A model generated the notes under the pieces. That model ran no database searches. It had not been told where the DNA came from and was given only the letters and a program-made list of their open reading frames with translations. A DNA stretch of 58,005 bases, from assembly GCA_021324975.1 (NCBI GenBank), contig JAJPIA010000085.1:1-58005 (forward strand), read 5' to 3'. Origin of the DNA: Bacillota bacterium. Lineage in GTDB: Bacteria; Sysuimicrobiota; Sysuimicrobiia; Sysuimicrobiales; Segetimicrobiaceae. The translations under genes were made by a program, and so were the position numbers. Position 1 is the first letter of the stretch; each line of letters starts with the position of its first letter. Of this stretch, positions 46,424 through 55,105 are shown piece by piece.

Positions 46424-46442
46424 GTAGTCGCCTCTCACCGTT

Positions 46443-47270
46443 TCAGCGTTCATGCGCACCTTTTCGCTCGCCGCCGGCCGGCGTGTCTAGGCTGTGCAGC
46501 GGATTGGCCGGGCCGTGGCCGTGCCCAAGGGGCAACGCGCCCTCGATCGCGCGGGTGATAAACCGTTTCGCTCCCCGCACGGCTTCCACGGGATCCGCCC
46601 CCCGCGCCATCTGCGCGGTGATCGCGGCCGAAAACACGCACCCGGTGCCGTGCGTGTGCGGGGTGGCCACGCGCGGCGCCTCGAGCCGCTCGATGGTGCG
46701 GCCGTCGTACAGGACGTCCACCGCCGCGCCGGGCAGGTGGCCTCCCTTGACGACAACGTACCCGGGACCGAGGTCGCGGAGCGCGCGGGCCGCCGCTTCC
46801 ATCTCCTCGATCGTCCGGAGCTCGCGGCCCAGGAGCACCTGCGCCTCGTACAGGTTCGGCGTCACGACGAGCCCCAGCGGGAGCAGGTCGCGCCGCAGGG
46901 CCTCCATTGCCTCGGGGCGGAGCAACGCGGCCCCGCTCTTCGCGATCATCACCGGATCGATCACGAGCGCCCGGAGCGCATGCCGGCGGATCCCGGCCGC
47001 CACGGCGTGAATGATCGCCGCGTTGCTGAGCATCCCGGTCTTCGCGGCGTCCACCCCGATGTCGCCCGCGACCGCGTCGATCTGCGCCGCGACGACCTCC
47101 GGGGCGATCTCCGCCACGGCGGTCACCGCCGTCGTGTTCTGCGCGGTGATCGCCGTGATCGCCGTCATGCCGTACACACCAAAGACGCTGAACGTCTTGA
47201 GGTCCGCCTGTATGCCCGCACCGCCGCCCGAGTCGGACCCGGCAATCGACAGCGCACGCGGAATCTGCAT
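46443..47270 (-). CDS. thiD: Hydroxymethylpyrimidine/phosphomethylpyrimidine kinase
   Basis: 275 residues. The N-terminus ALSIAGSDSGGGAGIQADLKTF, KTGMLSNAAII, DPVMIAKSG and the anion hole HTHGTGCVFSAAI are all ThiD hallmarks. It phosphorylates HMP twice to HMP-PP for ThiE. ATG 47270 follows TAGGAGG. It is separated from thiL by 100 bp but on the same strand, and is followed by hslO. Confidence 0.95.
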   Translation of the reverse strand: MQIPRALSIAGSDSGGGAGIQADLKTFSVFGVYGMTAITAITAQNTTAVTAVAEIAPEVVAAQIDAVAGDIGVDAAKTGMLSNAAIIHAVAAGIRRHALRALVIDPVMIAKSGAALLRPEAMEALRRDLLPLGLVVTPNLYEAQVLLGRELRTIEEMEAAARALRDLGPGYVVVKGGHLPGAAVDVLYDGRTIERLEAPRVATPHTHGTGCVFSAAITAQMARGADPVEAVRGAKRFITRAIEGALPLGHGHGPANPLHSLDTPAGGERKGAHER

Positions 47271-47370
47271 GGAACCTCCTACCTCTTTGGGACGTTGTCG
47301 ACGGGCGGCAAGGATGGCGGGCCGCCCATCTGGTTCGCGGCTCCCCGTGCCGCAATCCCGCGCCGCTACG

Positions 47371-48399
47371 TTAGCGCGCGCGGCTTACGAGATGATCCCA
47401 CCCGGCCGGACGCAGCGGCGTGCGCCGGCCCGCCGGCACCAGGATCCACCGGCCTGCGCTACGCGGGACGATCTCTCCGATCCGGGTCACGGCGACGCCG
47501 GCGGCGCGTGCCACGGTCCGCGCGGAGGCCTCGAACCCCGGCCGCGCGGTGAACAGCAATTCGTAATCTTCCCCGCCCTCGAGCGCCCATACGTAGGGGT
47601 CGAGGTGCGCCGCTCGAGCCGCCGCGACGACGGCCGGCGCAACCGGAACGCGCTCGAGATTTAGGACCGCGCCCACCTCGGACGCGTCGAGCACATGCAC
47701 GAGATCCTGAGCGGTCCCGTCGCTGATGTCGATCGCCGCCGTCACGGCGCGGTGCGCCGCGAGCGCGCGGCCGGCCCGCACGCGCGGCGAGGGCCGGCGA
47801 TACGCCTCGACAAGGGTCCGCGCCTCCCGCATCCGCACGCGTCGACGGCGCGCCAGAAAGAGCCCGGCCGCAGCGTTCCCGAGCGTTCCGGTCACCCACA
47901 CGCCGTCCCCGGGTCGGGCCCCCCCGCGCGTGAGCACGCGCCCCGCCTCGCCAAGCAAGGTCACGTCGAGCGCCAGTGGACCCGAGGTGCGCGAGATGTT
48001 GCCGCCCACGACGATGACGCCGTGCGCGCGCGCGGCCTGCCCCAGTCCCCGATAGATCGCTTCGACGTCGCGGACGGACACTCCCGGCGGCAGCAGCACC
48101 GAGACGAGGGCGTAGCGCGGCGCGCCCCCCATCGAGGCGATGTCGCTCAGGTTGACGGCGAGGGCCCGCCAGCCGACGTCGCGTGGCGCGCTCATCCCAA
48201 ACCGGAAATGGACCCCTTCGACCTGGACATCGCACGTGACCAGCGCGCGGCGGGGGAGCGACACGACGGCGGTGTCGTCGCCAATGCCGGTGCGCACGCC
48301 TCGGCCCGCCGTCGGGACGAGACGGCGCAGGCGCTCAATCAGGTCGAACTCGCCGGTCCGCCCCGGCAGCCCCGTCCGATCAGCCCTGGAGGGCGGCAT
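47371..48399 (-). CDS. thiL: Thiamin-monophosphate kinase
   Basis: 342 residues. TGIGDDTAVVSLP, ASMGGAPRYALVSV, DISDGTAQDLVHV and ALEGGEDYELLF are the conserved ThiL blocks. It makes the active cofactor TPP from ThMP. The ATG at 48399 overlaps the thiE stop by 20 bp. Confidence 0.94.
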   Translation of the reverse strand: MPPSRADRTGLPGRTGEFDLIERLRRLVPTAGRGVRTGIGDDTAVVSLPRRALVTCDVQVEGVHFRFGMSAPRDVGWRALAVNLSDIASMGGAPRYALVSVLLPPGVSVRDVEAIYRGLGQAARAHGVIVVGGNISRTSGPLALDVTLLGEAGRVLTRGGARPGDGVWVTGTLGNAAAGLFLARRRRVRMREARTLVEAYRRPSPRVRAGRALAAHRAVTAAIDISDGTAQDLVHVLDASEVGAVLNLERVPVAPAVVAAARAAHLDPYVWALEGGEDYELLFTARPGFEASARTVARAAGVAVTRIGEIVPRSAGRWILVPAGRRTPLRPAGWDHLVSRAR

Positions 48400-49021
48400 C
48401 CACCTGCTCCCGCAGCCGCTGCGTGGCCTCCACCATGTCGTCGGCGAGCGTGACCGCCGTGATCACGGCCACTCCCGACGCTCCGGCACGGATCACGGCG
48501 GCGGCGTTCGTGATCGTGATGCCGCCGATCCCGACGACCGGAAGCGACGACGCGCATCGCAGCTCCGCGATACGGCCGAGCCCCACGGGCGCGCCCGCGT
48601 CGGCCTTGGTGCCCGTGGCGTACACCGCGCCCACACCGAGGTAGTCCGCGCCGGCGCGTTCGGCGTTACGGACCTCCTCGAGCGTTGCCGCGGAGACCCC
48701 GAGCCACCGGCCGGCCCCGAGCAGCGCCCGGGCCGCCACCGCCGGCAGATCGTCCTGGCCGACGTGGGCGCCGTCCGCCTCGGCCGCGACGGCGACGTCC
48801 ACGCGGTCGTTCACGATGAACGCCACCCCGGCGTCCCGGCACATCGCCGCGATGCGCCGGGCCGTCTCCACGACGGTGCGGGCGGGGGCCCCCTTCATGC
48901 GGAGTTGTACCGCGGTCGCGCCTCCCCTCACCGCGGCCGCGGCGATCTCGACGTGCGAGCGGCCGCGCGAGCGCTCCCCGTCGGTGATGACGTAGACGCG
49001 CCAGTCGCCGCGCCGTTTCAC
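48380..49021 (-). CDS. thiE: Thiamin-phosphate synthase
   Basis: 213 residues, a TIM barrel. VYVITDGERS at the N-terminus, VQLRMKG, FIVNDRVDVAVAAEADGAHVG and DYLGVGAVYATGTKADA are standard. It joins HMP-PP and thiazole phosphate. The GTG start overlaps the thiM stop (GTGA). Confidence 0.94.
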   Translation of the reverse strand: MKRRGDWRVYVITDGERSRGRSHVEIAAAAVRGGATAVQLRMKGAPARTVVETARRIAAMCRDAGVAFIVNDRVDVAVAAEADGAHVGQDDLPAVAARALLGAGRWLGVSAATLEEVRNAERAGADYLGVGAVYATGTKADAGAPVGLGRIAELRCASSLPVVGIGGITITNAAAVIRAGASGVAVITAVTLADDMVEATQRLREQVDAALQG

Positions 49022-49839
49022 GATCGAATGCGGGCCGCCCGGACGACCGCCGCGGAGTCAAGCGACGCGAGCGCATCGAGCAGCCGGATCCGGAACGTCC
49101 CGGGCCCCGGCGCGTCATCGGCAGCGAGCTCGGCGGCCACTTCGTAGCACACCAGGCCGGCTGCCGCGGCGGGGAGCACGGCCGGCTCGACCGCGCAAAA
49201 CGCGGCGATGACCGCGGTGGCCATACAGCCGCTGCCGCTCACACGGGACAGGAGCGGGTGCCCGTTCTCGATCCAGATGGTCCGCACGCCGTCGGAGACC
49301 ACGTCGACCCGGCCGGTGGCGGCGACAACCGCGCCGGTGGCGGTCGCGAGCTCACGTGCCAGGTCGTTTACTCCCTCCACATCGCCGGCGGCGTCGACGC
49401 CCCGGACCGCACCGGAGCGCCCGGCGAGCGCGGCCACTTCTCCGGCGTTGCCGCGGCAACATGCGACGCGCACGGTCTCGAGCAACCGTCGCGCCTCCGT
49501 GGTGCGAAACGAGCTCGCCCCGGCGCCGACGGGGTCGAAGATCACAGGGACGCCGGCCGCATTGGCCCGACGGCCCGCGCGCAGCATCGCCTCCATCATC
49601 TGTCTGGTCAGCGTCCCGATGTTCAACACGAGCGCGCTCGAGGCGGCGGCGATCTCTTCCACCTCCTCGACCGCGCGGGCCATCACGGGCGCGGCGCCCA
49701 CCGCGACGGTGGCGTTCGCGACGTCGTTGACGGTGACGACGTTGGTGATGTGGTGCACCAGCGGCCGGCGCTCCCGGACGCGTACCAGGAGCGCCGCCGC
49801 GTCGGCGGGCGTCACGGGTGCCGGGATGCCGTGCGTCAC
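49018..49839 (-). CDS. thiM: Hydroxyethylthiazole kinase
   Basis: 273 residues. PLVHHITNVVTVNDVANATVA, PVIFDPVGAGAS and SGSGCMATAVIAAF (the Cys of the anion hole) define ThiM. It phosphorylates salvaged thiazole alcohol. GTG 49839 follows AGAGGA and replaces a longer frame with no family sequence. It sits between thiW (thiazole uptake) and thiE. Confidence 0.93.
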   Translation of the reverse strand: MTHGIPAPVTPADAAALLVRVRERRPLVHHITNVVTVNDVANATVAVGAAPVMARAVEEVEEIAAASSALVLNIGTLTRQMMEAMLRAGRRANAAGVPVIFDPVGAGASSFRTTEARRLLETVRVACCRGNAGEVAALAGRSGAVRGVDAAGDVEGVNDLARELATATGAVVAATGRVDVVSDGVRTIWIENGHPLLSRVSGSGCMATAVIAAFCAVEPAVLPAAAAGLVCYEVAAELAADDAPGPGTFRIRLLDALASLDSAAVVRAARIRS

Positions 49840-49915
49840 CCCGTCCTCTGCACCCCCGGCGGGCGGCCGCAGCGGCCGGCCCCGGCCGGTCCGGCGCATG
49901 GGAGGCGGGGCGGCT

Positions 49916-50434
49916 TCACGCCGCGCGCCACGCGTTGACGACCGGCACGCGGCGCAGCGCCCTCAAGACCACGTACCCGACGAGCGTCCCGGGTATGCTC
50001 GCGGACAGAAACGCCACCTGAAACCAGATCCAGCTGTGGTGCGTGCCGATGAGCGGCTGGAACGCGAGGGCTGCGAGCGTCGCGCCGATCGGTCCCGTGC
50101 CGATCGGCTCGCAGAGCGCCGCCGCATCGTTGCGGAAGATGCGGTAGGCATAGCCGACGATCAGGGCGCCGAACGGGCTGCCCGGAAACGCGAACAACGA
50201 GCCGGTGTGCAGGCTGTACCGGAGGACGGCCGTGACCAGCGCCGCTCCCGCCGCGTACCACGGGCCAAGCAGCACCCCGGCCACCGCGTTGACCGTGTGC
50301 TGAAACGGCGCGACGCGCGCGGGGCCGAGCGGGATGCTCAGCGGTCCCAGGGCCACCCCGATCGCCGCGAACACGGCTGCGAGGACGAGCCGGCGCAACG
50401 GGGCGCCGCGGTCAGACGAATTGTGCGCGCTCAT
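49916..50434 (-). CDS. thiW: ThiW-like thiazole transporter S component
   Basis: 172 residues with about five membrane helices. RLVLAAVFAAIGVALGPLSI and ARVAPFQHTVNAVAGVLLGPW are typical of ThiW, the ECF-type uptake component predicted for hydroxyethylthiazole. The ATG overlaps the tenA stop (ATGA). No ECF energising genes are nearby, so it would use a shared module. Function is inferred from family and context. Confidence 0.87.
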   Translation of the reverse strand: MSAHNSSDRGAPLRRLVLAAVFAAIGVALGPLSIPLGPARVAPFQHTVNAVAGVLLGPWYAAGAALVTAVLRYSLHTGSLFAFPGSPFGALIVGYAYRIFRNDAAALCEPIGTGPIGATLAALAFQPLIGTHHSWIWFQVAFLSASIPGTLVGYVVLRALRRVPVVNAWRAA

Positions 50435-51099
50435 AACGGCCACTCCTCCATTCGCCACGCCATCTCCCAGAACAGATACTCGTACCGTTCGCTCGTGAGG
50501 AACACGTCGCTCCACACCTCGGCGCGCGACGGCGGTGCGTCCGATGCCAGGCGGTCGAAGGCGTCGACCATCCAGCGCGCCAGGCTCTCGTACTCGTCCG
50601 ACGTGTACATCCGGATCCAGTTGGCGTAGAGCGGTTGCTGCTCCGGCAGGCCGGACGCGCGCAGGCGCGTGGCGATCTCCCAGTAGCCGTGCGCGCACGG
50701 CAGCATCGCGGCGAGGATCGCCGCGAGGTCCTCGGTCTCCGCGACGAGCCGGAGATGGTGGGTGTACGCGGTGGTCGTGGGCGCGGGCCGCGTGGCTTCG
50801 AGGGCCTCCGGCGCGATGCCGGCCGCCCAGCACGCTTCGCGGTGGAGGTCCATCTCGGTGTTGAGCGTCACGTTCAACACATCCGCGAGGCGTGCGGCCG
50901 TGGCTAGGTCGTCCGCCCTGGCGACGGCGAGCGCGAGCACGCGGCAGTACTGGATGAGAAAGAGGTAGTCCTGACGGAGGTAGAAGTCGTAGCGGTCTCC
51001 GGGGAGCGACCCGTCGCCCAATCCGAGCACGAACGGATGCGTCTGGATCCGCGCCCGAAGCGGCGCCGCGGCCTCGTGGAGACGGGCAAACGGCGTCAC
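50431..51099 (-). CDS. tenA: Aminopyrimidine aminohydrolase TenA
   Basis: 222 residues. YDFYLRQDYLFLIQYCRVLA, LPCAHGYWEIATRL (the catalytic Cys region) and the C-terminal EYLFWEMAWRMEEWP are TenA features. It hydrolyses aminomethyl-HMP, a thiamin breakdown product, to HMP. GTG 51099 overlaps the SBP stop (GTGA). Together with the importer next to it, this supports pyrimidine salvage. Confidence 0.93.
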   Translation of the reverse strand: MTPFARLHEAAAPLRARIQTHPFVLGLGDGSLPGDRYDFYLRQDYLFLIQYCRVLALAVARADDLATAARLADVLNVTLNTEMDLHREACWAAGIAPEALEATRPAPTTTAYTHHLRLVAETEDLAAILAAMLPCAHGYWEIATRLRASGLPEQQPLYANWIRMYTSDEYESLARWMVDAFDRLASDAPPSRAEVWSDVFLTSERYEYLFWEMAWRMEEWPL

Positions 51100-52067
51100 G
51101 GCGCGAGGTTGACGAACAGGTCCCGGGCGGCCACCGGCGCGGAGATCACCTTGTGAGACGCCATCCAGCGGCTGAACGCGTCCCACGTCTCTGCGCGCTG
51201 GGTCTGCGCCCGTGCGTAATACGGGAGCGTGGCCGCAAACGAACGGCGATTGAACGTGTCGCCGAGCGTGGGGTTGAGACGCACATAGTCGCGGAACGCC
51301 GCCTCGGGGTGCGCTTCCGTAAACGCGAGCCCCCGGGCCACGGCGCCGACAAACCGCCGGAGCACCGGGCGCCGCGCGGCGATCTCCTGGTCCCGCGCGA
51401 TCAGCACCAGTTCGTAGAACGTCGGCACCCCGTATCGCTCGGGCTCGAACATCCCGACGCGCTGCCCCTGCAGCTCGATTTGCACACGTTCGACATTCCG
51501 ATACGCGCCCACGACCGCGTCGACCTTGTGCGTGAGCAGCGCGGGGACGAGGTCGAACCCGACGTTGACCATCGTGATGGTTTTCGGGTTGCCGCCGTCG
51601 CTCCGGACGACCTGGTCCACCACCGCGTCCTCGTAGCCGGTCACCGCAAAGCCCACGCGGCGGCCCGCGAGGTCCCTCGGCCGCCGGATCCCCGACGATT
51701 GCAGGAACATGACCGTCGTCAGCGGCTGGCCGATCAGCACCCCGATGCTCTTCACGGGAAGGCCCTGCGCCCGCGCGATGACGACGCTCGGCTCGTAGTT
51801 CACCGCGATGTCCACGCGGCCGACGGCAGCCAGCTTGAGCGGGTCATCGGCGTTCGCGGGCACCTGCAGCGTCACGCGCAGGCCCGCCTGCGAAAAATAC
51901 CCTTCCGCAACGGCCGCGTACAGGGGGACGTGGTCCGGATTGGGGAACCAATCCAGCATGAACGTGAGCCGCTCGGGCGCTGCCGCACTTGCGGAGCCGC
52001 CCGCCGGGCTCATCGCGAGGACCATCACCGCGAGCGCGGCGACGGCCATGCCGACCGAGCGTGCCAT
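51096..52067 (-). CDS. thiY: NMT1/ThiY-like ABC substrate-binding protein for a thiamin pyrimidine
   Basis: 323 residues. There is a Sec signal (SVGMAVAALAVMVLAMSP...). RLTFMLDWFPNPDHVPLYAAVAEGYF is the NMT1/ThiY N-terminus, followed by VDIAVNYEPSVVIARAQGLPV. ThiY binds formylaminopyrimidine. ATG 52067 follows GGGGAGGAG. It lies downstream of the permease and ATPase in the TPP-riboswitch operon. The call as ThiY rests on family and context; HMP-binding relatives (ThiXYZ or Cyt type) are not excluded. Confidence 0.88.
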   Translation of the reverse strand: MARSVGMAVAALAVMVLAMSPAGGSASAAAPERLTFMLDWFPNPDHVPLYAAVAEGYFSQAGLRVTLQVPANADDPLKLAAVGRVDIAVNYEPSVVIARAQGLPVKSIGVLIGQPLTTVMFLQSSGIRRPRDLAGRRVGFAVTGYEDAVVDQVVRSDGGNPKTITMVNVGFDLVPALLTHKVDAVVGAYRNVERVQIELQGQRVGMFEPERYGVPTFYELVLIARDQEIAARRPVLRRFVGAVARGLAFTEAHPEAAFRDYVRLNPTLGDTFNRRSFAATLPYYARAQTQRAETWDAFSRWMASHKVISAPVAARDLFVNLAP

Positions 52068-52357
52068 ACTCCTCCCCCGTCGCCCTCGGCGCACACTGCG
52101 TGGCCGATCGAAACCCTGGATCTTATGCTCCAACGCGCAACGCCTCCCTAGCGCTACGTGCTCTACGCACCACGACGGGCATGGGCCGGGCGGGCGTACC
52201 TGGAGCGGGCGTTCGACGCCCGCGGGCAGCGTTCGTGGGCGGGACTCCGATCCTTGCGCTGAGAGCGGACCGATTCCAGTAGTCGCGAGAGGCGTCGGTC
52301 GTGCAGCGAAGGGAGGCCCGTCCGGCCCACTCCTTGTTGGCCATATGCGGCACAGCA

Positions 52358-53212
52358 TCAGCGGGTGCCGTCCCGCCGCCACGGGAGCGCCGCCCACTCG
52401 AGGGCGGAGACCGCGCCGAACAGCGCCAGCGCCATGGCGCTCAGATACACGATGGCGGCGAAGACGCGGTCGATGTGGAGCTGCGCGTTCGCGTGGATCA
52501 TGTCGAAGCCGAGCCCGCGCGTCGCACCGACCCACTCGCCGATCACGGCGCCGATGACGCTTGTCGCCACCGCGATACGCACGCCCGAGAACACAAACGG
52601 CAGCGCCGCCGGGATCCGGATCGTGAGCAAAATCCGCCGCCGGCCGGCGCCGAGGATCCGCAGGAGGTTCACGAGATCCTCGTCCGCCGCGCGCAGGCCG
52701 TCCACCGTGTTCACCACGATAGGGAAGAACACGATCAAGGCGGCCATGGCCACCTTCGAGGCCATGCCGTACCCGAACCAGACGATCAGCAACGGGGCGA
52801 TCGCGAACACCGGAACCGTCTGGCTCGCGATGACGAGCGGGTAGACCGCGCGCTCGACGGTCCGGGACGAGACGATGGCCAGGGCCAGCGCCACGCCGAT
52901 CACGAACGCGACCGCAAAGCCGAGCAGGACCTCCACGAGCGTCACCGCGGCATCGCCCAGCAAGATCGCGCGGTCGGCGACGAGCACGGTCGCGATTTGG
53001 CTCGGCGGCGGCAGAATGTATGGTGGCACGCCGAACGCGCGGACCGCCCATTCCCAGCCGGCAACCAGAGCCGCGATCAACCCCGCCGGCGGTGCGGCCT
53101 GACGCCACCACGCGCCGACGCGCCGGAAGAGCCCGCCGCCCGGGTCGCCTCCCCGCACGCGCGCCGCACCGGGCGTCGTCTTCGCGATCTGGCGCGGGCT
53201 GAGCGTACTCAT
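52358..53212 (-). CDS. thiX: ABC permease for thiamin pyrimidine precursor (ThiX-like)
   Basis: A 284-residue permease of the SsuC/TauC/ThiX family with six or so helices. VPVFAIAPLLIVWFGYG and FFPIVVNTVDGLRAAD, followed by the EAA-type loop LRILGAGRRRILLTIRIPAALP, are characteristic. The ATG overlaps the ATPase stop (53209-53212). The N-terminus has about 40 extra residues. A 290-bp spacer separates it from the SBP gene, unusual for this set. Confidence 0.9.
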   Translation of the reverse strand: MSTLSPRQIAKTTPGAARVRGGDPGGGLFRRVGAWWRQAAPPAGLIAALVAGWEWAVRAFGVPPYILPPPSQIATVLVADRAILLGDAAVTLVEVLLGFAVAFVIGVALALAIVSSRTVERAVYPLVIASQTVPVFAIAPLLIVWFGYGMASKVAMAALIVFFPIVVNTVDGLRAADEDLVNLLRILGAGRRRILLTIRIPAALPFVFSGVRIAVATSVIGAVIGEWVGATRGLGFDMIHANAQLHIDRVFAAIVYLSAMALALFGAVSALEWAALPWRRDGTR

Positions 53213-54030
53213 CGAGCCGCTCCCGCGGCGACCCCGCGCAGCAGGTCGAGGATCTCCGCCTTCAGGCTCACGACCTCCGGGTCGGCGGCGCGGCGGGCCC
53301 CGGGGCCCTGGGCACGCAGCACGGCGCGCACCCGGCCGGGGCGGTTGGTCAGCACGTAGATGCGGTCGGATAGGAGCACGGCTTCCTCGACGTCGTGGGT
53401 GATAAACAGCACGGTCCTGTGAAACTCGCTACGCAGACGCAGGAGGTACTCCTGCATGGCGGCGCGCGTCATGGCGTCGAGCGCCCCGAACGGCTCGTCC
53501 AGGACCAGCATGTCGTGCCGGCAGAGCAGCGTGCGAACGAGCGCCACGCGTTGCCGCATGCCGCCCGAGAGCGCGGCGGGATACGCCGCGTCGAAGCCCT
53601 CCAGGCCGAACTCACGCAGCAGGTCGCGCGCTTCGGCCCGCGCGAGGGCGCGATCCACGCCCTGCACTTCCAGGCCGAGCGTGGCGTTGCCGAGCACGGT
53701 GCGCCACGGCAGCAGCAAATCCTTTTGCTGCATGTACGCCACCCGGCCGCGCGTGCCGTCGATGAGCGCGCCATCGAGGCTCACGGTCCCGGCGTCCGGA
53801 CGGAACAGGCCGGCTACGATGTTGCACAGGGTGCTCTTGCCGCAGCCGCTCGGGCCGAGGAGCGTAACGAACTCGTGCTCCGCGACGGACACGGAGACGC
53901 CCGCAAGCGCCTCCACCCACGGGCCGCCGGCCCCGGCCGGTGCGCCCGAGGCGGGAAAGCGCTTCATAACACCGCAAACCTCGAGTTTTCCGCGTTCTGC
54001 GCGCTCTGGGCGCTCGTGGTGATCGATCAT
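53209..54030 (-). CDS. thiZ: ABC ATPase for thiamin pyrimidine precursor (ThiZ-like)
   Basis: A 273-residue ATPase of the SsuB/TauB/ThiZ class. LEVCGVMKRFP at the start, Walker A GPSGCGKST, Q-loop MQQKDLLLPWR, signature LSGGMRQRVALVRTL, Walker B LVLDEPFGALD, H-loop ITHDVEEA. I start at ATG 54030 because the domain begins at LEVCGV. A longer frame would read through the riboswitch. First gene of the operon, 45 bp after the riboswitch terminator. Confidence 0.9.
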   Translation of the reverse strand: MIDHHERPERAERGKLEVCGVMKRFPASGAPAGAGGPWVEALAGVSVSVAEHEFVTLLGPSGCGKSTLCNIVAGLFRPDAGTVSLDGALIDGTRGRVAYMQQKDLLLPWRTVLGNATLGLEVQGVDRALARAEARDLLREFGLEGFDAAYPAALSGGMRQRVALVRTLLCRHDMLVLDEPFGALDAMTRAAMQEYLLRLRSEFHRTVLFITHDVEEAVLLSDRIYVLTNRPGRVRAVLRAQGPGARRAADPEVVSLKAEILDLLRGVAAGAAR

Positions 54031-54075
54031 GTTGACATCCGCGGCGCCGGCCGCGGCCCGTGGCGTGCTCGCCGC

Positions 54076-54110
54076 AAAACAGACGCGCCGCCCGGAATGG
54101 GACGGCGCGT
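54076..54110 (-). terminator. Intrinsic terminator of the TPP riboswitch expression platform
   Basis: On the minus strand ACGCGCCG (54103-54110) and CGGCGCGT (54083-54090) form a perfect 8-bp GC stem with a 12-nt loop, followed by CTGTTTT (54076-54082). It abuts the 3' end of the TPP aptamer, so ligand binding would favour termination. Confidence 0.8.
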
Positions 54111-54210
54111 CACAGCCTCCCTCCGCTGGCATTACCCAGATCAGGTTCCGGGGTCGATGGCGGTCAGCCATCCTCTCAGCCTGGTCATCCCAAGCTCCCC
54201 CAACGCTATG
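54111..54210 (-). promoter_or_regulatory. TPP riboswitch (THI element)
   Basis: On the minus strand the conserved CTGAGA and ACCTGATCTGGGTAATGCCA cores are intact, separated by a P3 stem-loop (GATGGCTGACCGCCATC). P1 pairs CATAGC (54205-54210) with GCTGTG (54111-54116). It precedes the thiamin uptake and salvage operon. It would switch the operon off when thiamin pyrophosphate is plentiful. Confidence 0.97.
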
Positions 54211-54224
54211 GAGTTGTCACGAAC

Positions 54225-54230
54225 ATTATA
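54225..54230 (-). promoter_or_regulatory. Extended -10 promoter of the thiamin operon
   Basis: TATAAT on the minus strand preceded by TGG (extended -10, TGGTATAAT) about 14 bp before the aptamer. No good -35 is seen at the right spacing. Confidence 0.65.
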
Positions 54231-54316
54231 CCATGCCGTTCTACCCCGCCCGCGTTATGCTACACGCCCGCGCACCACGGTACCGGTCCGGGCGCGTCGC
54301 CGCCTCGACGAGCCGA

Positions 54317-55105
54317 TCAGCCCTCAGCCCGCGCGAGCCGGCCGGACCGCCGCGAGTGCGCCAGCATCCAGGCGAACGCGGCCGTCGCCAGGACGAAGTA
54401 GCCCGCGTTCTCCGCCGCGGCGATGCCGAGGTATTCCCAGTTCGTGCCCGGCACCTCGAGCGCACGACGGGCGGCCTCAAACACAAACGTGGGCGGCAGC
54501 GCGTACGCCACGGTGCGCACCGCCGGCGGGAGGGCCGACAGCGGGAAGAAGGCGGCGGTGAGAGGCTGGAACAAGAAGATCACGCCCCACGCGAGCGCCT
54601 GAATGCGCGTCCCGATCTGGAAGACCACGCCGAGGAGCACGAGCCCCACCGACCAGGCAAACACCGTGAGGTTCGCAAAGAAGCCCACGAGGTTTGCGAG
54701 ACCCATCTGCAGCACGTTGAAGTGGAACCACCATTCGGCGATCGCGCAGATCCCGCAGAATGTGACGAGCGTCTTGACCAGCGCCGAAAGCATGTGCGCG
54801 ACGATGTACTCGGTGACCGAGAGCGGCGCCACGAACATATTGCTCAGGTTGTGCGACCAGATGTTCCAGAGGCTGCCGACGGACAGCGAGTACTGGTTGA
54901 CGCGAATCACCTCCCACAGCAACAGGCCCAGGATCAGATACGACCCGGTGTTGACGTTCGTCACCCCCACGAGGAACCGGGAGACGAACCCGAACACCAC
55001 GACGGTCACGAGCGACGTGTAGAACAGGTCCACGATGACCTCGAGCGACCGCCGTGTGATGTAAATCTCCTGCAGCAAGACGCCCTTGATGCGATCACTC
55101 CACAC
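54317..55105 (-). CDS. ABC-2 type transporter permease
   Basis: 262 residues with about six helices. EIYITRRSLEVIVDLFYTSL and IWSHNLSNMFVAPLSVTEYIVAH, together with QPLTAAFFPLSALPPAVRTVAYALPPTFVFEAAR, fit the ABC-2 export family. It overlaps its ATPase gene by 11 bp. Substrate unknown; drug, lipid or glycan export are usual for the family. Confidence 0.87.
   Translation of the reverse strand: MWSDRIKGVLLQEIYITRRSLEVIVDLFYTSLVTVVVFGFVSRFLVGVTNVNTGSYLILGLLLWEVIRVNQYSLSVGSLWNIWSHNLSNMFVAPLSVTEYIVAHMLSALVKTLVTFCGICAIAEWWFHFNVLQMGLANLVGFFANLTVFAWSVGLVLLGVVFQIGTRIQALAWGVIFLFQPLTAAFFPLSALPPAVRTVAYALPPTFVFEAARRALEVPGTNWEYLGIAAAENAGYFVLATAAFAWMLAHSRRSGRLARAEG

Noticed and set aside
52123-52353. 76-residue minus-strand frame in the thiX-thiY gap
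   Set aside because: No ribosome site, Arg/Pro/Ala-rich and no family resemblance. Treated as intergenic.
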